A stretch of 64,000 bases of DNA from Paucimonas lemoignei (lineage in GTDB: Bacteria > Pseudomonadota > Gammaproteobacteria > Pseudomonadales > Pseudomonadaceae), in assembly GCA_900475325.1 (NCBI GenBank), contig LS483371.1, forward strand, positions 3,410,001 through 3,474,000, in the 5' to 3' direction. Below the pieces are notes generated by a model. The model did not search any database, was not told the DNA's origin, and was given only the letters and a program-made list of their open reading frames with translations. This document shows positions 24,452-33,906 of the stretch, in pieces. Position 1 is the stretch's first letter, and the number at the start of each line of letters is the position of its first letter. The position numbers and the translations under genes were made by a program.

Positions 24452-25560
24452 AAACCGCTGTGGCTGACGCCATCGTGATTGGCGCTGGCATCATCGGCGC
24501 AGCGTGCGCTCAGGCGCTGGCCCGGCGCGGCCTGAGCGTGCTGGTGCTGGATGCCGGCATGCCTGGCGCCACTGCAGCGGGCATGGGCCATTTGCTCGTG
24601 CTGGACGACAACGCGGCGGAACTGGCGCTGAGCCAATACTCCCTCAAACGCTGGCGCGAGATGGCCCGTGACTTGCCGGATGACTGCGCGTATCGCAGCA
24701 ACGGCACACTCTGGCTGGCTGCCAACGCAGAAGAAATGGCCGTTGCCGAGCAGAAATTCAACACCCTGCGCGACCATGACGAAGACTGCGAGATTGTCAC
24801 CGCAAAGGCTCTGCGCGAACGGGAACCGCAACTTCGCGAGGGCCTCGAAGGAGGCTTGTTGATCAAGGGTGACGGCATTCTCTACGCACCGGCAACCGCG
24901 CGCTGGATGCTCGACCATCCCCTGATTCGTCAGCAACGCGCAACGGTTGCCGAGGTGGACGGCAACCGTGTGCAGCTGGCTGACGGCCAGTGGCTGAGCG
25001 CCGATCTGGTGGTACTGGCCAACGGCATCCAGGCCACCGAACTGTGCCCCGAATTACCCATCGAGGCCAAAAAAGGTCATCTGGCAATCACCGATCGCTA
25101 CCCCGCGCAGATTACCCATACCCTGGTGGAGCTCGGTTACGTCACCAGCGCCCACAACGCCAGCGGCCCTTCCACAGCCTGCAACATCCAGCCACGCCCG
25201 ACCGGGCAACTGTTCATTGGCGCTTCAAGGCAGTTCGGCACCACCGACCCTGAGGTTGAAGGCTGGATGCTCTCCAAAATGCTAAAGCGCGCGGCCGAGT
25301 ATGTGCCGAGCCTGAACAACCTCAACGTCATTCGGGCCTGGACAGGCTTCCGTGCTGCCAGCCCCGATGGCCTGCCACTGGCAGGTGAACACCCGCAGCG
25401 CCCGGGCCTTTGGCTGGCGGTGGGTCACGAAGGCCTGGGCGTCACGACGGCCCCCGCCACGGCTGACTTATTGGTGGCACAACTGTTCAACGAATCCCTG
25501 CCACTGGCGGCCACGCCCTACTTACCGCAACGTTTTCTCGGAGAACCCCGGCATGCCTGA
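24448..25560 (+). CDS. D-hydroxyproline dehydrogenase, DAO-type FAD subunit
   Basis: The 370-residue flavoprotein of the glycine/D-amino-acid oxidase family has an N-terminal [20 protein letters not shown] dinucleotide fold, a catalytic-domain middle and a C-terminal FAD-contact segment ([20 protein letters not shown]). It would oxidise cis-4-hydroxy-D-proline to pyrroline-4-hydroxy-2-carboxylate as the catalytic subunit of a three-part complex with the 2Fe-2S protein and second flavoprotein encoded next. It starts with GTG overlapping the epimerase stop by four bases, and its end overlaps the ferredoxin-like gene by eight bases. Confidence 0.85.
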   Translation: MKTAVADAIVIGAGIIGAACAQALARRGLSVLVLDAGMPGATAAGMGHLLVLDDNAAELALSQYSLKRWREMARDLPDDCAYRSNGTLWLAANAEEMAVAEQKFNTLRDHDEDCEIVTAKALREREPQLREGLEGGLLIKGDGILYAPATARWMLDHPLIRQQRATVAEVDGNRVQLADGQWLSADLVVLANGIQATELCPELPIEAKKGHLAITDRYPAQITHTLVELGYVTSAHNASGPSTACNIQPRPTGQLFIGASRQFGTTDPEVEGWMLSKMLKRAAEYVPSLNNLNVIRAWTGFRAASPDGLPLAGEHPQRPGLWLAVGHEGLGVTTAPATADLLVAQLFNESLPLAATPYLPQRFLGEPRHA

Positions 25561-25789
25561 ACTGACAGTCGATGGGCGAGCCTTGCGCGTCGCCGTGGGC
25601 ACCAGTGTTGCGGCTGCGCTGGCATTGGGAGACGACGGCAGCACTCGCACGTCAGTCAGTGGGCAGCGTCGCGCGCCGTTGTGCGGCATGGGCATTTGCC
25701 AGGAGTGCCGCGTAACCATCGATGGCCTGCGCCGCCTGGCGTGCCAGACGCTTTGCCGAGAGGGCATGCAGGTGCAAAGCCAGCCATGA
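25553..25789 (+). CDS. Small (2Fe-2S)-binding subunit of the D-hydroxyproline dehydrogenase
   Basis: The 78-residue ferredoxin-like protein has the cluster-binding pattern APLCGMGICQECRVTIDGLR, then LACQTLC, giving CxxxxCxxC plus a distal Cys. It corresponds to the gamma-type subunit of heteromeric D-hydroxyproline and related amino-acid dehydrogenases, relaying electrons between flavins. The ATG at 25553 has GGAG nine bases upstream. It overlaps the preceding gene by eight bases and the following gene by four (ATGA), indicating tight stoichiometric coupling. Confidence 0.87.
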   Translation: MPELTVDGRALRVAVGTSVAAALALGDDGSTRTSVSGQRRAPLCGMGICQECRVTIDGLRRLACQTLCREGMQVQSQP

Positions 25790-27042
25790 ACGAACACGCT
25801 GACATCCTCATCATCGGGGCAGGTCCTGCTGGCCTCAATGCAGCCCTGGCCGCCGCCCCCAGTGGCGCTCGTATTGTGCTGCTCGACGACAATCCGCTGC
25901 CGGGCGGGCAGATCTGGCGCGATGGCCCGCACGCCAACCTGCCGCCTCAGGCCCTCCAGCTGCGCAATCAGGTGCTGGCCTTTGCCAATGTGCAACTCAA
26001 TTGCGCAACTCGAGTGATTTCTCGCCCCGCAGCGAAACAACTGTTGGTCGAGAATGACGAGCGCGGCTGGATCATCAGTTACGCAACACTGATCCTCTGT
26101 ACCGGTGCCCGAGAGCTGCTACTGCCCTTCCCCGGCTGGACGCTGCCGGGTGTGACGGGCGCGGGAGGGTTGCAGGCGCTGATCAAAGGTGGGTTGCCGG
26201 TTGCCAATGAGCGCGTGGTGATCGCGGGCAGCGGGCCGTTGTTGCTGGCGAGCGCAGACACAGCCCGCAAAAATGCCGCACGAGTGATACGCATCGCCGA
26301 GCAAGCCAGCGCCCGCTCGGTCGGCGCCTTCGCCGCGCAGTTGCCTCGCTGGCCCCACAAGTTGTTGCAAGCGATGCAACTCTTCAGCGCCTCCTACCGC
26401 ACCGGCAGCCATGTACTGGCGGCCATCGGCAGTGACCGGCTCGAAGGCGTGCGATTGATGCAGCAGGGCAAGGTCGTCGAACTGGCCTGTGATCGGTTGG
26501 CCTGTGGGTTTGGTTTGACCCCCAATACTCAGCTCGGCCAGGCGCTGGGCTGTACCTTACAAGGCCAGGCAATCCAGGTTGATGCCTGGCAAGCCACCAG
26601 CCTGGCGGAGCATTTTGCAGCGGGCGAATGCACCGGCTTCGGCGGCAGCGAACTGGCCTTGGTCGAAGGCAGCATCGCCGGGCTCGCCGCTGTGGGTGAT
26701 CGCAAGGCTGCCGAACGGCTGTGGCCGCAGCGCGCTCATTGGCAAGGCTTTGCAGATGCGCTCAACCGGGCGTTCGCGCTGGCGCCAGCGCTCAATGCCT
26801 TGTCTGAGCCCGATACGCTGGTGTGCCGCTGTGAAGACGTGCCCTTTTCAGCGCTTCACGCGCATCGCAGCTGGCGCGAAGCCAAGCTTGCCAGTCGCTG
26901 CGGCATGGGTGCCTGCCAGGGACGGGTGTGCGGTGCGGCGACTGCGCAGCTGTTTGGTTGGCAACCATCAGCTCCGCGGCCGCCTTACAGCCCGGCCCGT
27001 ATCCAAACCCTGCTCTGCGTCGACGACCGTCCACCGGCGTGA
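25786..27042 (+). CDS. D-hydroxyproline dehydrogenase, NAD(P)/FAD-binding subunit with BFD-like 2Fe-2S domain
   Basis: The 418-residue flavoprotein has an N-terminal ADILIIGAGPAGLNAALAAA FAD fold and GGQIWRDG. A second nucleotide-binding fold around residue 145 reads RVVIAGSGPLLLAS, with altered glycines. A C-terminal bacterioferredoxin-associated-ferredoxin-like module has Cys ligands in LVCRCEDVPF and CGMGACQGRVCG. This is the alpha-type subunit of the three-part dehydrogenase. It starts at the ATG overlapping the ferredoxin gene stop, and 73 bases separate its end from the AraC regulator. Confidence 0.85.
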   Translation: MNEHADILIIGAGPAGLNAALAAAPSGARIVLLDDNPLPGGQIWRDGPHANLPPQALQLRNQVLAFANVQLNCATRVISRPAAKQLLVENDERGWIISYATLILCTGARELLLPFPGWTLPGVTGAGGLQALIKGGLPVANERVVIAGSGPLLLASADTARKNAARVIRIAEQASARSVGAFAAQLPRWPHKLLQAMQLFSASYRTGSHVLAAIGSDRLEGVRLMQQGKVVELACDRLACGFGLTPNTQLGQALGCTLQGQAIQVDAWQATSLAEHFAAGECTGFGGSELALVEGSIAGLAAVGDRKAAERLWPQRAHWQGFADALNRAFALAPALNALSEPDTLVCRCEDVPFSALHAHRSWREAKLASRCGMGACQGRVCGAATAQLFGWQPSAPRPPYSPARIQTLLCVDDRPPA

Positions 27043-27115
27043 ATCCTGCGTCCGGGCTTTGCGCTTGGGCGCAAGGGCACTATGATCCGAGCGTCATCCC
27101 CGGATCGCCAACCTC

Positions 27116-27865
27116 ATGCTCGCTGCCCTTGTCACTGCCAGCCCCTGCCAACTGCCGAGCCTGCTGGGTAGCCTGCAACCCTTGGCGCCTTTGCTCGATG
27201 CGCTGGCCGATGTGGTGTTCTTCATCAAGGACGACGCGGCCCGCTATGCCTTCGTCAACAGCACCCTGGCCAGACGCTGCGGCTTCAAGGCCAGCCATGA
27301 GCTGTTGGGGCTGACTGCCGAGCAAGTGTTTCCAGCGCGCTTCGGCACGCTGTACACCGAACAGGATCGCAAGGTTCTCAGCAGCGGCCGCGAGCTGGCC
27401 AACCAGTTGGAGCTGCACCTTTACTATGGCAACCAGCCGGTCTGGTGCCTGACCCACAAGATTGCCCTGCAGGATGAGCAAGGCCGCATCGTCGGCCTGG
27501 CGGGCATCTCCCGAGACCTGCAGCTACCCCAATCCAACCATCCGGCGTTCCACAAACTGGCGGCGGTGGATGCGCACATTCGCGCTCATTTCGCCCGCCC
27601 CATCAGCCTTGCAGAACTGACCGCGATTGCCGGTCTGTCGGTGGCGCAACTGGAGCGCCACTGCAAGCGGATCTTCCAGCTCACTCCGCGACAGCTCATT
27701 CACAAAGCCCGCCTCGAAGAAGCCTCGCGCCTGTTGCGAGATGAAGAGCTGCCCATCACGGACATTGCTCTGCGCTGCGGTTACACCGATCACAGCGCAT
27801 TCAGTCGTCAGTTTCGAGCCTTGACCCACCTCTCCCCCAGCCAATACCGCGACAGCCACCGCTGA
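27116..27865 (+). CDS. PAS-AraC transcriptional activator
   Basis: The 249-residue regulator has a PAS sensor at about residues 25-140 (DVVFFIKDDAARYAFVNSTL, PVWCLTHKIALQDEQGRIVG) joined to an AraC helix-turn-helix pair at about 150-249 (ISLAELTAIAGLSVAQLERH, then LPITDIALRCGYTDHSAFSR). AraC-type activators of hydroxyproline catabolism are known in Pseudomonas (LhpR); this one sits in the equivalent context and may sense a pathway compound through its PAS domain. The ribosome site before the ATG at 27116 is weak, so the start is only probable. Confidence 0.82.
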   Translation: MLAALVTASPCQLPSLLGSLQPLAPLLDALADVVFFIKDDAARYAFVNSTLARRCGFKASHELLGLTAEQVFPARFGTLYTEQDRKVLSSGRELANQLELHLYYGNQPVWCLTHKIALQDEQGRIVGLAGISRDLQLPQSNHPAFHKLAAVDAHIRAHFARPISLAELTAIAGLSVAQLERHCKRIFQLTPRQLIHKARLEEASRLLRDEELPITDIALRCGYTDHSAFSRQFRALTHLSPSQYRDSHR

Positions 27866-28047
27866 ATGTTCCGTTAATGGGCAGTCAGCCGCGCAATGCT
27901 CCCTTATGTAACAACCTGGCCACCTGATGGTGGGGTGTTCCTGGTGATCGACATCCATCGCTGAATCCATGAGGGGCTTTGCCACACGGCTTCTGGACAA
28001 TCCTTGAAGCCGCAGGAGAAACAGGCACGGCCATTGCATTTGAAATA

Positions 28048-28057
28048 TCGTATACGA
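28048..28057. promoter_or_regulatory. TCGTATACGA palindrome upstream of the ABC/aconitase X unit
   Basis: This perfect ten-base palindrome lies 46 bases before the substrate-binding protein gene at 28104, within a 238-base spacer. The identical sequence followed by the same AAT occurs at 33869-33878 before the deaminase gene. It is the likely operator for the locus GntR protein. Confidence 0.6.
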
Positions 28058-28103
28058 AATCCCCAGCAACACTCCCAGCACTTAACCCGATCACGAGGCT
28101 TCT

Positions 28104-28922
28104 ATGAAAAACACCGCTTTCGCCGTAGCCCTCAGCGCTGTGCTCAGTACCTCCTTCATCGCCACCGCTCATGCCGACAAATTGGACGACATCATCGGCT
28201 CCGGCAAATTGCGCTGCGCCGTGACGCTGGATTTCCCTCCCATGGGGTTTCGTGACAGCGCCAACAAGCCTGCCGGTTTCGACGTCGACTACTGCAATGA
28301 CCTGGCGAAAGTCCTTGGGGTTGATGCAGAAGTCGTCGAGACGCCGTTCCCGGACCGTATCCCGGCGCTGATCTCCGGCCGTGCCGACGTCATCGTGGCC
28401 TCCACTTCAGACACCCTTGAGCGCGCCAAGACAGTCGGCCTGAGCGTGCCGTACTTCGCCTTCCAGATGGTGGTGCTGACCCGCGATGACACCGGCATCA
28501 ACAGCTTCGATGACCTCAAGGGCAAGGCACTGGGTAACACCAGCGGCACCTATGAGGCCATCGCCCTGGAAAAAGACGTGAAGAACTGGGGCAGCGGCAG
28601 CTTCCGCGCTTATCAGTCGCAGAACGACACGATCCTCGCCGTCGCTCAGGGCCATATCCAGGCCACTGTGGTGACCAATACCGTGGCAGCTGCGACGCTG
28701 AAATCCGGCAAATACAAAAACCTGAAAGTCGCGGGCAATGCGCCGTACGTGATCGATTACGTATCGCTGGGCGCCAAGCGTACCGAGTACGGCCTGCTCA
28801 ACTACCTGAACCTGTTCGTCAACCAGCAGGTGCGCAGTGGCCGCTACAACGAGTTGTTCGTGAAGTGGGTCGGCACCGAGATCGCGCCCGCCAACCTGAC
28901 TGTGCCTAACGTTTACTACTGA
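28104..28922 (+). CDS. Amino-acid ABC transporter substrate-binding protein
   Basis: The 272-residue periplasmic protein has a Sec signal at residues 1-25 (VLSTSFIATAHA cleavage region). The bacterial extracellular solute-binding family 3 fold follows, with GKLRCAVTLDFPPMGFRDSA, GFDVDYCNDLAKVLGV and GRADVIVASTSDTLERAKTV. GAGG precedes the ATG. It is the first gene of a unit containing aconitase X, two permeases, an ATPase and a proline-racemase-like enzyme, so its ligand is probably a hydroxyproline isomer. Confidence 0.88.
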   Translation: MKNTAFAVALSAVLSTSFIATAHADKLDDIIGSGKLRCAVTLDFPPMGFRDSANKPAGFDVDYCNDLAKVLGVDAEVVETPFPDRIPALISGRADVIVASTSDTLERAKTVGLSVPYFAFQMVVLTRDDTGINSFDDLKGKALGNTSGTYEAIALEKDVKNWGSGSFRAYQSQNDTILAVAQGHIQATVVTNTVAAATLKSGKYKNLKVAGNAPYVIDYVSLGAKRTEYGLLNYLNLFVNQQVRSGRYNELFVKWVGTEIAPANLTVPNVYY

Positions 28923-28932
28923 GGTGGCCGCC

Positions 28933-30708
28933 ATGCCCAGCACTGTCAGTGGCCGCAGCCTGATTGAAGGCAGCGCTCAGGGGGCGCTGTTGTTTGCCGA
29001 CACCGGGCTGAGCTTCTGGGGTGGGGTCGACCCCTTCAGTGGCGAGGTCATTGACCGGCACCATCCCCTCAGCGGTCAGAACGTGTCGGGGCGGGTATTG
29101 GCGATCCCTAATGGGCGCGGCTCTTGCACCGGCAGCAGCGTGATGATGGAGCTGATCAGCAATGGCCACGCACCGGCGGCACTGGTGCTGGCCGAAGCGG
29201 ATGAGATCCTGACCCTGGGCGTGCTGGTGGCGCAGTACTTCTTTGACCGTTCCTTGCCGGTGCTAAGCATCGGCAAGGAGGCCTTCGCGACGTTGAGCGG
29301 TCAGGCCTGGGCGCGGCTTGAAGGTGCGACATTGAGCCTCTACCCGCAAAGGCCCGACGACGGCTGGCAAGCGACCGATGACCAACGCCAGGCCCACGCC
29401 TCGGCCGACACAGAGATGACACTCGATAGCCACGACCAGGCATTACTGGACGGCACCGATGGCAAAGCCGCACAGGTCGCCATGGAAATCGTGCTGCGCA
29501 TGGCCCGGCTGCAAGGTGCGCAGCAACTGGTCGACATCACTCAAGCGCATATCGACGGCTGCATCTACACAGGCCCCGCCAGCCTGCGCTTTGCCGAACA
29601 ACTGGTGCAATGGGGCGCGAAGGTGCGCGTACCCACCACCCTCAATTCCATCTCGGTAGACCAGCGTCGCTGGCGCGAATTGGGCATCGACCCGGCCCTC
29701 GGCGAACCCGCCAGCGCCTTGGGCGATGCGTACATGGCCATGGGCGCACAACTGAGCTTCACCTGCGCGCCTTATCTGCTCGCCAGCGCGCCAAGCCTTG
29801 GCGAACAGGTGGTCTGGGCGGAGTCCAACGCGGTGGTGTATGCCAACAGCGTGCTCGGCGCCCGCACCCTGAAATACCCTGACTATCTGGACATCTGCAT
29901 CGCGCTCACCGGTCGCGCGCCGCTGATTGGCTGCCATCTGCAGGAACGGCGCAAGGCGCAACTGCTGATAAAAGTCCCGGAGCTGCACGACCTTGATGAC
30001 AGCGTCTACCCGCTGCTGGGCTACCACATCGGCGCACTGTGCGGCACTCGCATCCCGCTGATTACCGGCCTGCAACAGCACTCTCCAACCCTGGATGACC
30101 TCAAGTCATTCGGCGCCGCCTTTGCCACCACCAGCGCAGCGCCGATGTTTCACATTGCAGGCGTCACCCCGGAAGCCATGGCCCCGGCACAGATAAAGGA
30201 TCAGACCGGAGACCTGGAGCCCATGCACATAGCGCCAGAAGAGCTGCTGATCAGCTGGCAGGAATTGAACAGCGCCCGAGATTCAGAAGTGAGGATGATC
30301 TCCCTGGGCAATCCGCATTTCTCCCTGAGTGAGTTTTCCCGGCTGGCTGACCTGTGCCACGGCCGGGACAAACATCCTCACGTCGTGCTGGCCATCACCT
30401 GCGGCCGGGCGGTGCTGGACCAGGCAAGAGCCGCTGGCCACCTGGCCGTCATCGAGGGGTTTGGCGCGACGCTGATCACCGACACCTGCTGGTGCATGTT
30501 GGGTGAGCCGGTCATCCCGGTGGATGCTCGCAGCCTGATGACCAACTCGGGCAAATACGCCCACTACGCGCCTGGCCTGGTCGGGCGCAGCGTGCATTTC
30601 GCCAGCCTCGCCGAGTGTGTCGACAGCGCGTGCAACGGCATCGCCAGCGGGCGACTTCCCACTTGGATATCCAGCGCTTGCCCTCCAGAGGTTGCCAATC
30701 ATGTTTGA
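28933..30708 (+). CDS. Aconitase X (fused), probable cis-3-hydroxy-L-proline dehydratase
   Basis: The 591-residue protein fuses the two parts of aconitase X. Residues about 1-135 are the small swivelling domain (DUF126 type, with PNGRGSCTGSSVMMEL), and about 165-590 are the large catalytic domain (DUF521 type). Candidate Fe-S or metal cysteines are in FTCAPYL, ITCGRAV and TDTCWCML. Fused aconitase X enzymes next to hydroxyproline genes dehydrate cis-3-hydroxy-L-proline to pyrroline-2-carboxylate, and the neighbours here support that role. The ATG at 28933 has GAGG eight bases upstream. Its end overlaps the next permease gene by eight bases. The reductase that would use pyrroline-2-carboxylate is not in the window. 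Confidence 0.85.
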   Translation: MPSTVSGRSLIEGSAQGALLFADTGLSFWGGVDPFSGEVIDRHHPLSGQNVSGRVLAIPNGRGSCTGSSVMMELISNGHAPAALVLAEADEILTLGVLVAQYFFDRSLPVLSIGKEAFATLSGQAWARLEGATLSLYPQRPDDGWQATDDQRQAHASADTEMTLDSHDQALLDGTDGKAAQVAMEIVLRMARLQGAQQLVDITQAHIDGCIYTGPASLRFAEQLVQWGAKVRVPTTLNSISVDQRRWRELGIDPALGEPASALGDAYMAMGAQLSFTCAPYLLASAPSLGEQVVWAESNAVVYANSVLGARTLKYPDYLDICIALTGRAPLIGCHLQERRKAQLLIKVPELHDLDDSVYPLLGYHIGALCGTRIPLITGLQQHSPTLDDLKSFGAAFATTSAAPMFHIAGVTPEAMAPAQIKDQTGDLEPMHIAPEELLISWQELNSARDSEVRMISLGNPHFSLSEFSRLADLCHGRDKHPHVVLAITCGRAVLDQARAAGHLAVIEGFGATLITDTCWCMLGEPVIPVDARSLMTNSGKYAHYAPGLVGRSVHFASLAECVDSACNGIASGRLPTWISSACPPEVANHV

Positions 30709-31366
30709 CTACACCTTCCAGTGGCGTGCGGCTTTGCGCGCCCTGCCAGACATGTTGCAAGGCGCATGGGTGACGTTCGAAACCGCGGCCCTGTCGATGA
30801 TCTTCGGCGTGTTGCTCGCCTTGCTCCTGACGGTCATGCGCGCCGCCCCCAGCCCGGTGCTGCGCGGCATCGGCAACGGCTGGGTGTCCATCGCCCGCAA
30901 CACCCCGTCGCTGTTCCAGATTTACATCCTGTATTTCGGCCTCGGCTCGCTGGGCCTGCACGTCAGTTCGTGGCTGGCATTGCTGGCCGGAATCACCTTC
31001 AACAACGCGGGTTACCTGGCGGAAAACTTTCGCGGCGGGCTAAAGGCGGTCCCCGACACACAAATGCGCGCTGCACGGTCACTGGGCATGAGTGCTTTCC
31101 AGACCTACCGCATGATCATCGTCCCGCAATTGTTGCGCGTCGTGTTCTACCCGCTCAGTAACCAGATGGTCTGGGCGGTGCTGATGACTTCTCTGGGTGT
31201 GGTGGTCGGGCTCAATAACGACCTCACCGGCGTCACCCAGGACTACAACGTCAAGACCTTCCGCACCTTCGAGTATTTCGCCATCGCGGCTGTGCTGTAT
31301 TACCTGATCGCCAAGCTGATCGTCGGCCTCGCCCGACTGTTGAGCTGGCGTTTGTTCCGCTACTGA
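30701..31366 (+). CDS. Amino-acid ABC transporter permease 1
   Basis: The 221-residue inner-membrane permease of the polar amino-acid (HisM/GlnP) family has about five membrane segments. The WVTFETAALSMIFGVLLALL start region, NTPSLFQIYILYFGLGSLGL and the ATPase-contact EAA-like loop AARSLGMSAFQTYRMIIVPQ are all seen. The ATG at 30701 overlaps the aconitase X stop by eight bases, so translation is coupled. It works with the next two genes to import the ligand of the 28104 binding protein. Confidence 0.9.
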   Translation: MFDYTFQWRAALRALPDMLQGAWVTFETAALSMIFGVLLALLLTVMRAAPSPVLRGIGNGWVSIARNTPSLFQIYILYFGLGSLGLHVSSWLALLAGITFNNAGYLAENFRGGLKAVPDTQMRAARSLGMSAFQTYRMIIVPQLLRVVFYPLSNQMVWAVLMTSLGVVVGLNNDLTGVTQDYNVKTFRTFEYFAIAAVLYYLIAKLIVGLARLLSWRLFRY

Positions 31367-31376
31367 GGAGCTGCGC

Positions 31377-32027
31377 ATGTTTTCCACCAGCCTGACCTCC
31401 ACAGACCTGCTGTTCATGCTCGACGGTGCCTGGGTGACCCTGCAACTGACGTTCTGGGCCATCCTGCTCGGCTCCTTCGTCGGGTTGCTCTGCGGGTTGC
31501 TGCGTGCGCTGGCGCCTCGGGCCAGCCTGCCGCTGGCCTGGGTGCTGGACGTGTTTCGCAGCGTGCCGCTGTTGATCCAGTTCGTCCTGCTCAATTCGCT
31601 CAAGAGCATCGTCGGGCTGAACATCAGCGCCTTTACCGTGGGCTGCATCGTGCTGGGTGTTTATGCCGCGGCGTACTTCACGGAAATCGTGCGCAGCGGC
31701 GTGCTGGCCGTATCGCCATCGGTGCGCCGGGCCAGCCGCTCACTGGGCCTGAGCTACTGGCAGGATCTGCGTTACATCGTCCTGCCGATGGCCACTCGTG
31801 TGGCTTTCCCCGGCTGGCTGAACCTGGTGCTCAGCGTCATGAAAGACACCGCGCTGGTGATGTGGATCGGCATCGTCGAGTTGCTGCGCGCCTCACAAAC
31901 CATCGTTACGCGCATCCAGGAGCCGCTGCTGGTGCTGTGCATCGCCGGACTTATCTACTACGTCATGAGCCTGGTGGTTGCTCGCCTGGGCGCCCGTCTG
32001 GAAAGAAGGTGGCAGGAAAATGATTGA
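31377..32027 (+). CDS. Amino-acid ABC transporter permease 2
   Basis: The 216-residue polar amino-acid permease has WVTLQLTFWAILLGSFVGLL near the start, a FRSVPLLIQFVLLNSLKSIV segment and the EAA-like loop RASRSLGLSYWQDLRYIVLP. It forms a heterodimeric channel with the preceding permease. The ATG at 31377 has GAGGAG six bases upstream. Its end overlaps the ATPase gene by eight bases. Confidence 0.9.
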   Translation: MFSTSLTSTDLLFMLDGAWVTLQLTFWAILLGSFVGLLCGLLRALAPRASLPLAWVLDVFRSVPLLIQFVLLNSLKSIVGLNISAFTVGCIVLGVYAAAYFTEIVRSGVLAVSPSVRRASRSLGLSYWQDLRYIVLPMATRVAFPGWLNLVLSVMKDTALVMWIGIVELLRASQTIVTRIQEPLLVLCIAGLIYYVMSLVVARLGARLERRWQEND

Positions 32028-32742
32028 GATCGACAACGTACACAAATCCTTCGGCGAGCTGGAGGTCATCAAGGGGGTCAGCCTGACGGTCAGCAAGGGC
32101 GAGGTGGTTTCGATCATCGGTGGCTCGGGCTCAGGCAAATCCACCCTGCTGATGTGCATCAACGGCCTGGAGCCGATCCAGAAAGGCAGCATTCGGGTCG
32201 ATGGCGTCGAGGTCCACGACAAGCACACCAATCTCAACCAGCTGCGGCAAAAAATCGGCATCGTCTTCCAGCAGTGGAACGCCTTTCCGCACCTGACCGT
32301 GCTGGAGAACGTGATGCTGGCGCCACGCAAAGTACTGGGCAAGAGCAAGGAGCAAGCCGAGGCGCTGGCCATCCAGCAATTGACCCATGTCGGCCTCAGC
32401 GACAAGTTCAATACCTTCCCCGGCAAGCTTTCCGGCGGCCAGCAACAACGCATGGCCATTGCCCGCGCCCTGGCCATGTCACCGGACTACATGCTGTTTG
32501 ACGAGGCGACCTCGGCCCTCGACCCGCAGTTGGTCGGTGAAGTGCTCGACACCATGCGCATGCTGGCCGAGGACGGCATGACCATGGTGCTGGTCACCCA
32601 CGAGATACGCTTTGCCCGCGACGTATCGGATCGCGTGGCGTTCTTTCGCAATGGCCTGGTGCATGAAATCGGCACCCCGGACCAGGTGATCGGCAACCCG
32701 CTGCAGCCTGAAACGGCGGCCTTTCTCAAATCGGTCAAATAG
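32020..32742 (+). CDS. Amino-acid ABC transporter ATP-binding protein
   Basis: The 240-residue ATPase has Walker A GGSGSGKST (about residue 34), Q-loop FQQWNAFPHL, signature LSGGQQQRMAIARALA, Walker B MLFDEATSALD and the switch His in LVTHEI. It is typical of the GlnQ/HisP class and powers the preceding two permeases. The ATG at 32020 overlaps the permease stop by eight bases. Confidence 0.93.
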   Translation: MIEIDNVHKSFGELEVIKGVSLTVSKGEVVSIIGGSGSGKSTLLMCINGLEPIQKGSIRVDGVEVHDKHTNLNQLRQKIGIVFQQWNAFPHLTVLENVMLAPRKVLGKSKEQAEALAIQQLTHVGLSDKFNTFPGKLSGGQQQRMAIARALAMSPDYMLFDEATSALDPQLVGEVLDTMRMLAEDGMTMVLVTHEIRFARDVSDRVAFFRNGLVHEIGTPDQVIGNPLQPETAAFLKSVK

Positions 32743-32751
32743 GAGCCGGCA

Positions 32752-33780
32752 ATGCGCTCATCAAAAGTGATTCACGTGGTCAGCTGCCATGCCGAAGGCG
32801 AAGTCGGCGATGTGATTGTCGGCGGCGTTGCGCCGCCCCCCGGCGCGACGATCTGGGAACAGTCACGCTGGATAGCCGCAGACGAAACGCTGCGTAACTT
32901 CGTCCTCAATGAACCCCGTGGCGGCGTGTTCCGTCACGTCAACTTGCTGGTGCCCGCCAAAGATCCGCGCGCACAAATGGCCTGGATCATCATGGAACCC
33001 GCCGACACGCCGCCCATGTCCGGTTCCAACTCCCTGTGTGTGGCCACGGTATTGCTCGACAGCGGCATCCTGCCCATGACCGAGCCCGTGACCCGGCTGG
33101 TACTGGAAGCTCCCGGCGGCCTGATTGAAGCCGTGGCCGAGTGCCGGGACGGCAAGGTGCAGCGCGTCGAAATCGCCAATGTGCCGTCATTCGCCGACCG
33201 CCTGGACGCCTGGATTGAAGTCGAAGGGCTGGGCTCGATCAAGGTCGATACCGCCTACGGTGGCGACAGTTTCGTGATTGCCGACGCACACACCCTGGGC
33301 TTCGAAATTCGCGCGGACGAGGCCAGGGAGATGGTTGAAATCGGCCTGAAGATCACCCATGCGGCGAACGAGCAATTGGGTTTCGTGCACCCATTGAACC
33401 CCGACTGGGCGCATATCTCGTTCTGCCAGATCGCCGCGCCCGTGGTCTATGAAAACGGCATCGCGACCGGCGCCAATGCGGTGGTCATCCGCCCCGGCAA
33501 GATCGACCGCTCGCCCTGTGGCACCGGGTGTTCGGCACGCATGGCGGTGTTGCATGCCAAAGGTCAACTGAAGGTTGGCGAACAGTTTATCGGGCGCTCG
33601 ATCATTGGTTCCCTGTTCCATTGCCGGATCGACTCACTGACAGAGGTGGCCGATCGTCCGGCGATCAAGCCGTGCCTCTCGGGCCGTGCGTGGATCACCG
33701 GCACGCATCAACACCTACTTGATCCGAGCGACCCATGGCCACAAGGTTATCGGCTGTCCGATACCTGGCCGGGCGCCTGA
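32752..33780 (+). CDS. Proline racemase-family enzyme with Ser/Cys catalytic pair
   Basis: The 342-residue protein is a paralogue of the epimerase at 23495. The first catalytic position is Ser ([14 protein letters not shown], about residue 90), while the second is Cys ([13 protein letters not shown], about residue 255). Members with altered pairs include hydroxyproline epimerases and 3-hydroxyproline dehydratases, so the reaction cannot be fixed from sequence alone. Because it closes the aconitase X/ABC unit, action on a 3-hydroxyproline isomer is the best inference. AGGAG precedes the ATG, nine bases after the ATPase stop. Confidence 0.8.
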   Translation: MRSSKVIHVVSCHAEGEVGDVIVGGVAPPPGATIWEQSRWIAADETLRNFVLNEPRGGVFRHVNLLVPAKDPRAQMAWIIMEPADTPPMSGSNSLCVATVLLDSGILPMTEPVTRLVLEAPGGLIEAVAECRDGKVQRVEIANVPSFADRLDAWIEVEGLGSIKVDTAYGGDSFVIADAHTLGFEIRADEAREMVEIGLKITHAANEQLGFVHPLNPDWAHISFCQIAAPVVYENGIATGANAVVIRPGKIDRSPCGTGCSARMAVLHAKGQLKVGEQFIGRSIIGSLFHCRIDSLTEVADRPAIKPCLSGRAWITGTHQHLLDPSDPWPQGYRLSDTWPGA

Positions 33781-33868
33781 ACAGTGACGGGTGATGCCGT
33801 GTTGAAAAATGCTGATTAGCATCGCCCTACTGCAAAAAATATCTCGTCCTTTTTAAGCAGCAAAATCA

Positions 33869-33878
33869 TCGTATACGA
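33869..33878. promoter_or_regulatory. TCGTATACGA palindrome upstream of the deaminase gene
   Basis: This palindrome is identical to 28048-28057. It is followed by AATACGAT, which repeats the ATCGTAT half-site in reverse, so two overlapping half-sites may exist. It lies 28 bases before the ATG at 33907, suggesting that a bound regulator would block initiation. Confidence 0.6.
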
Positions 33879-33906
33879 AATACGATCAACCAGCGGAGTG
33901 ACCCAA

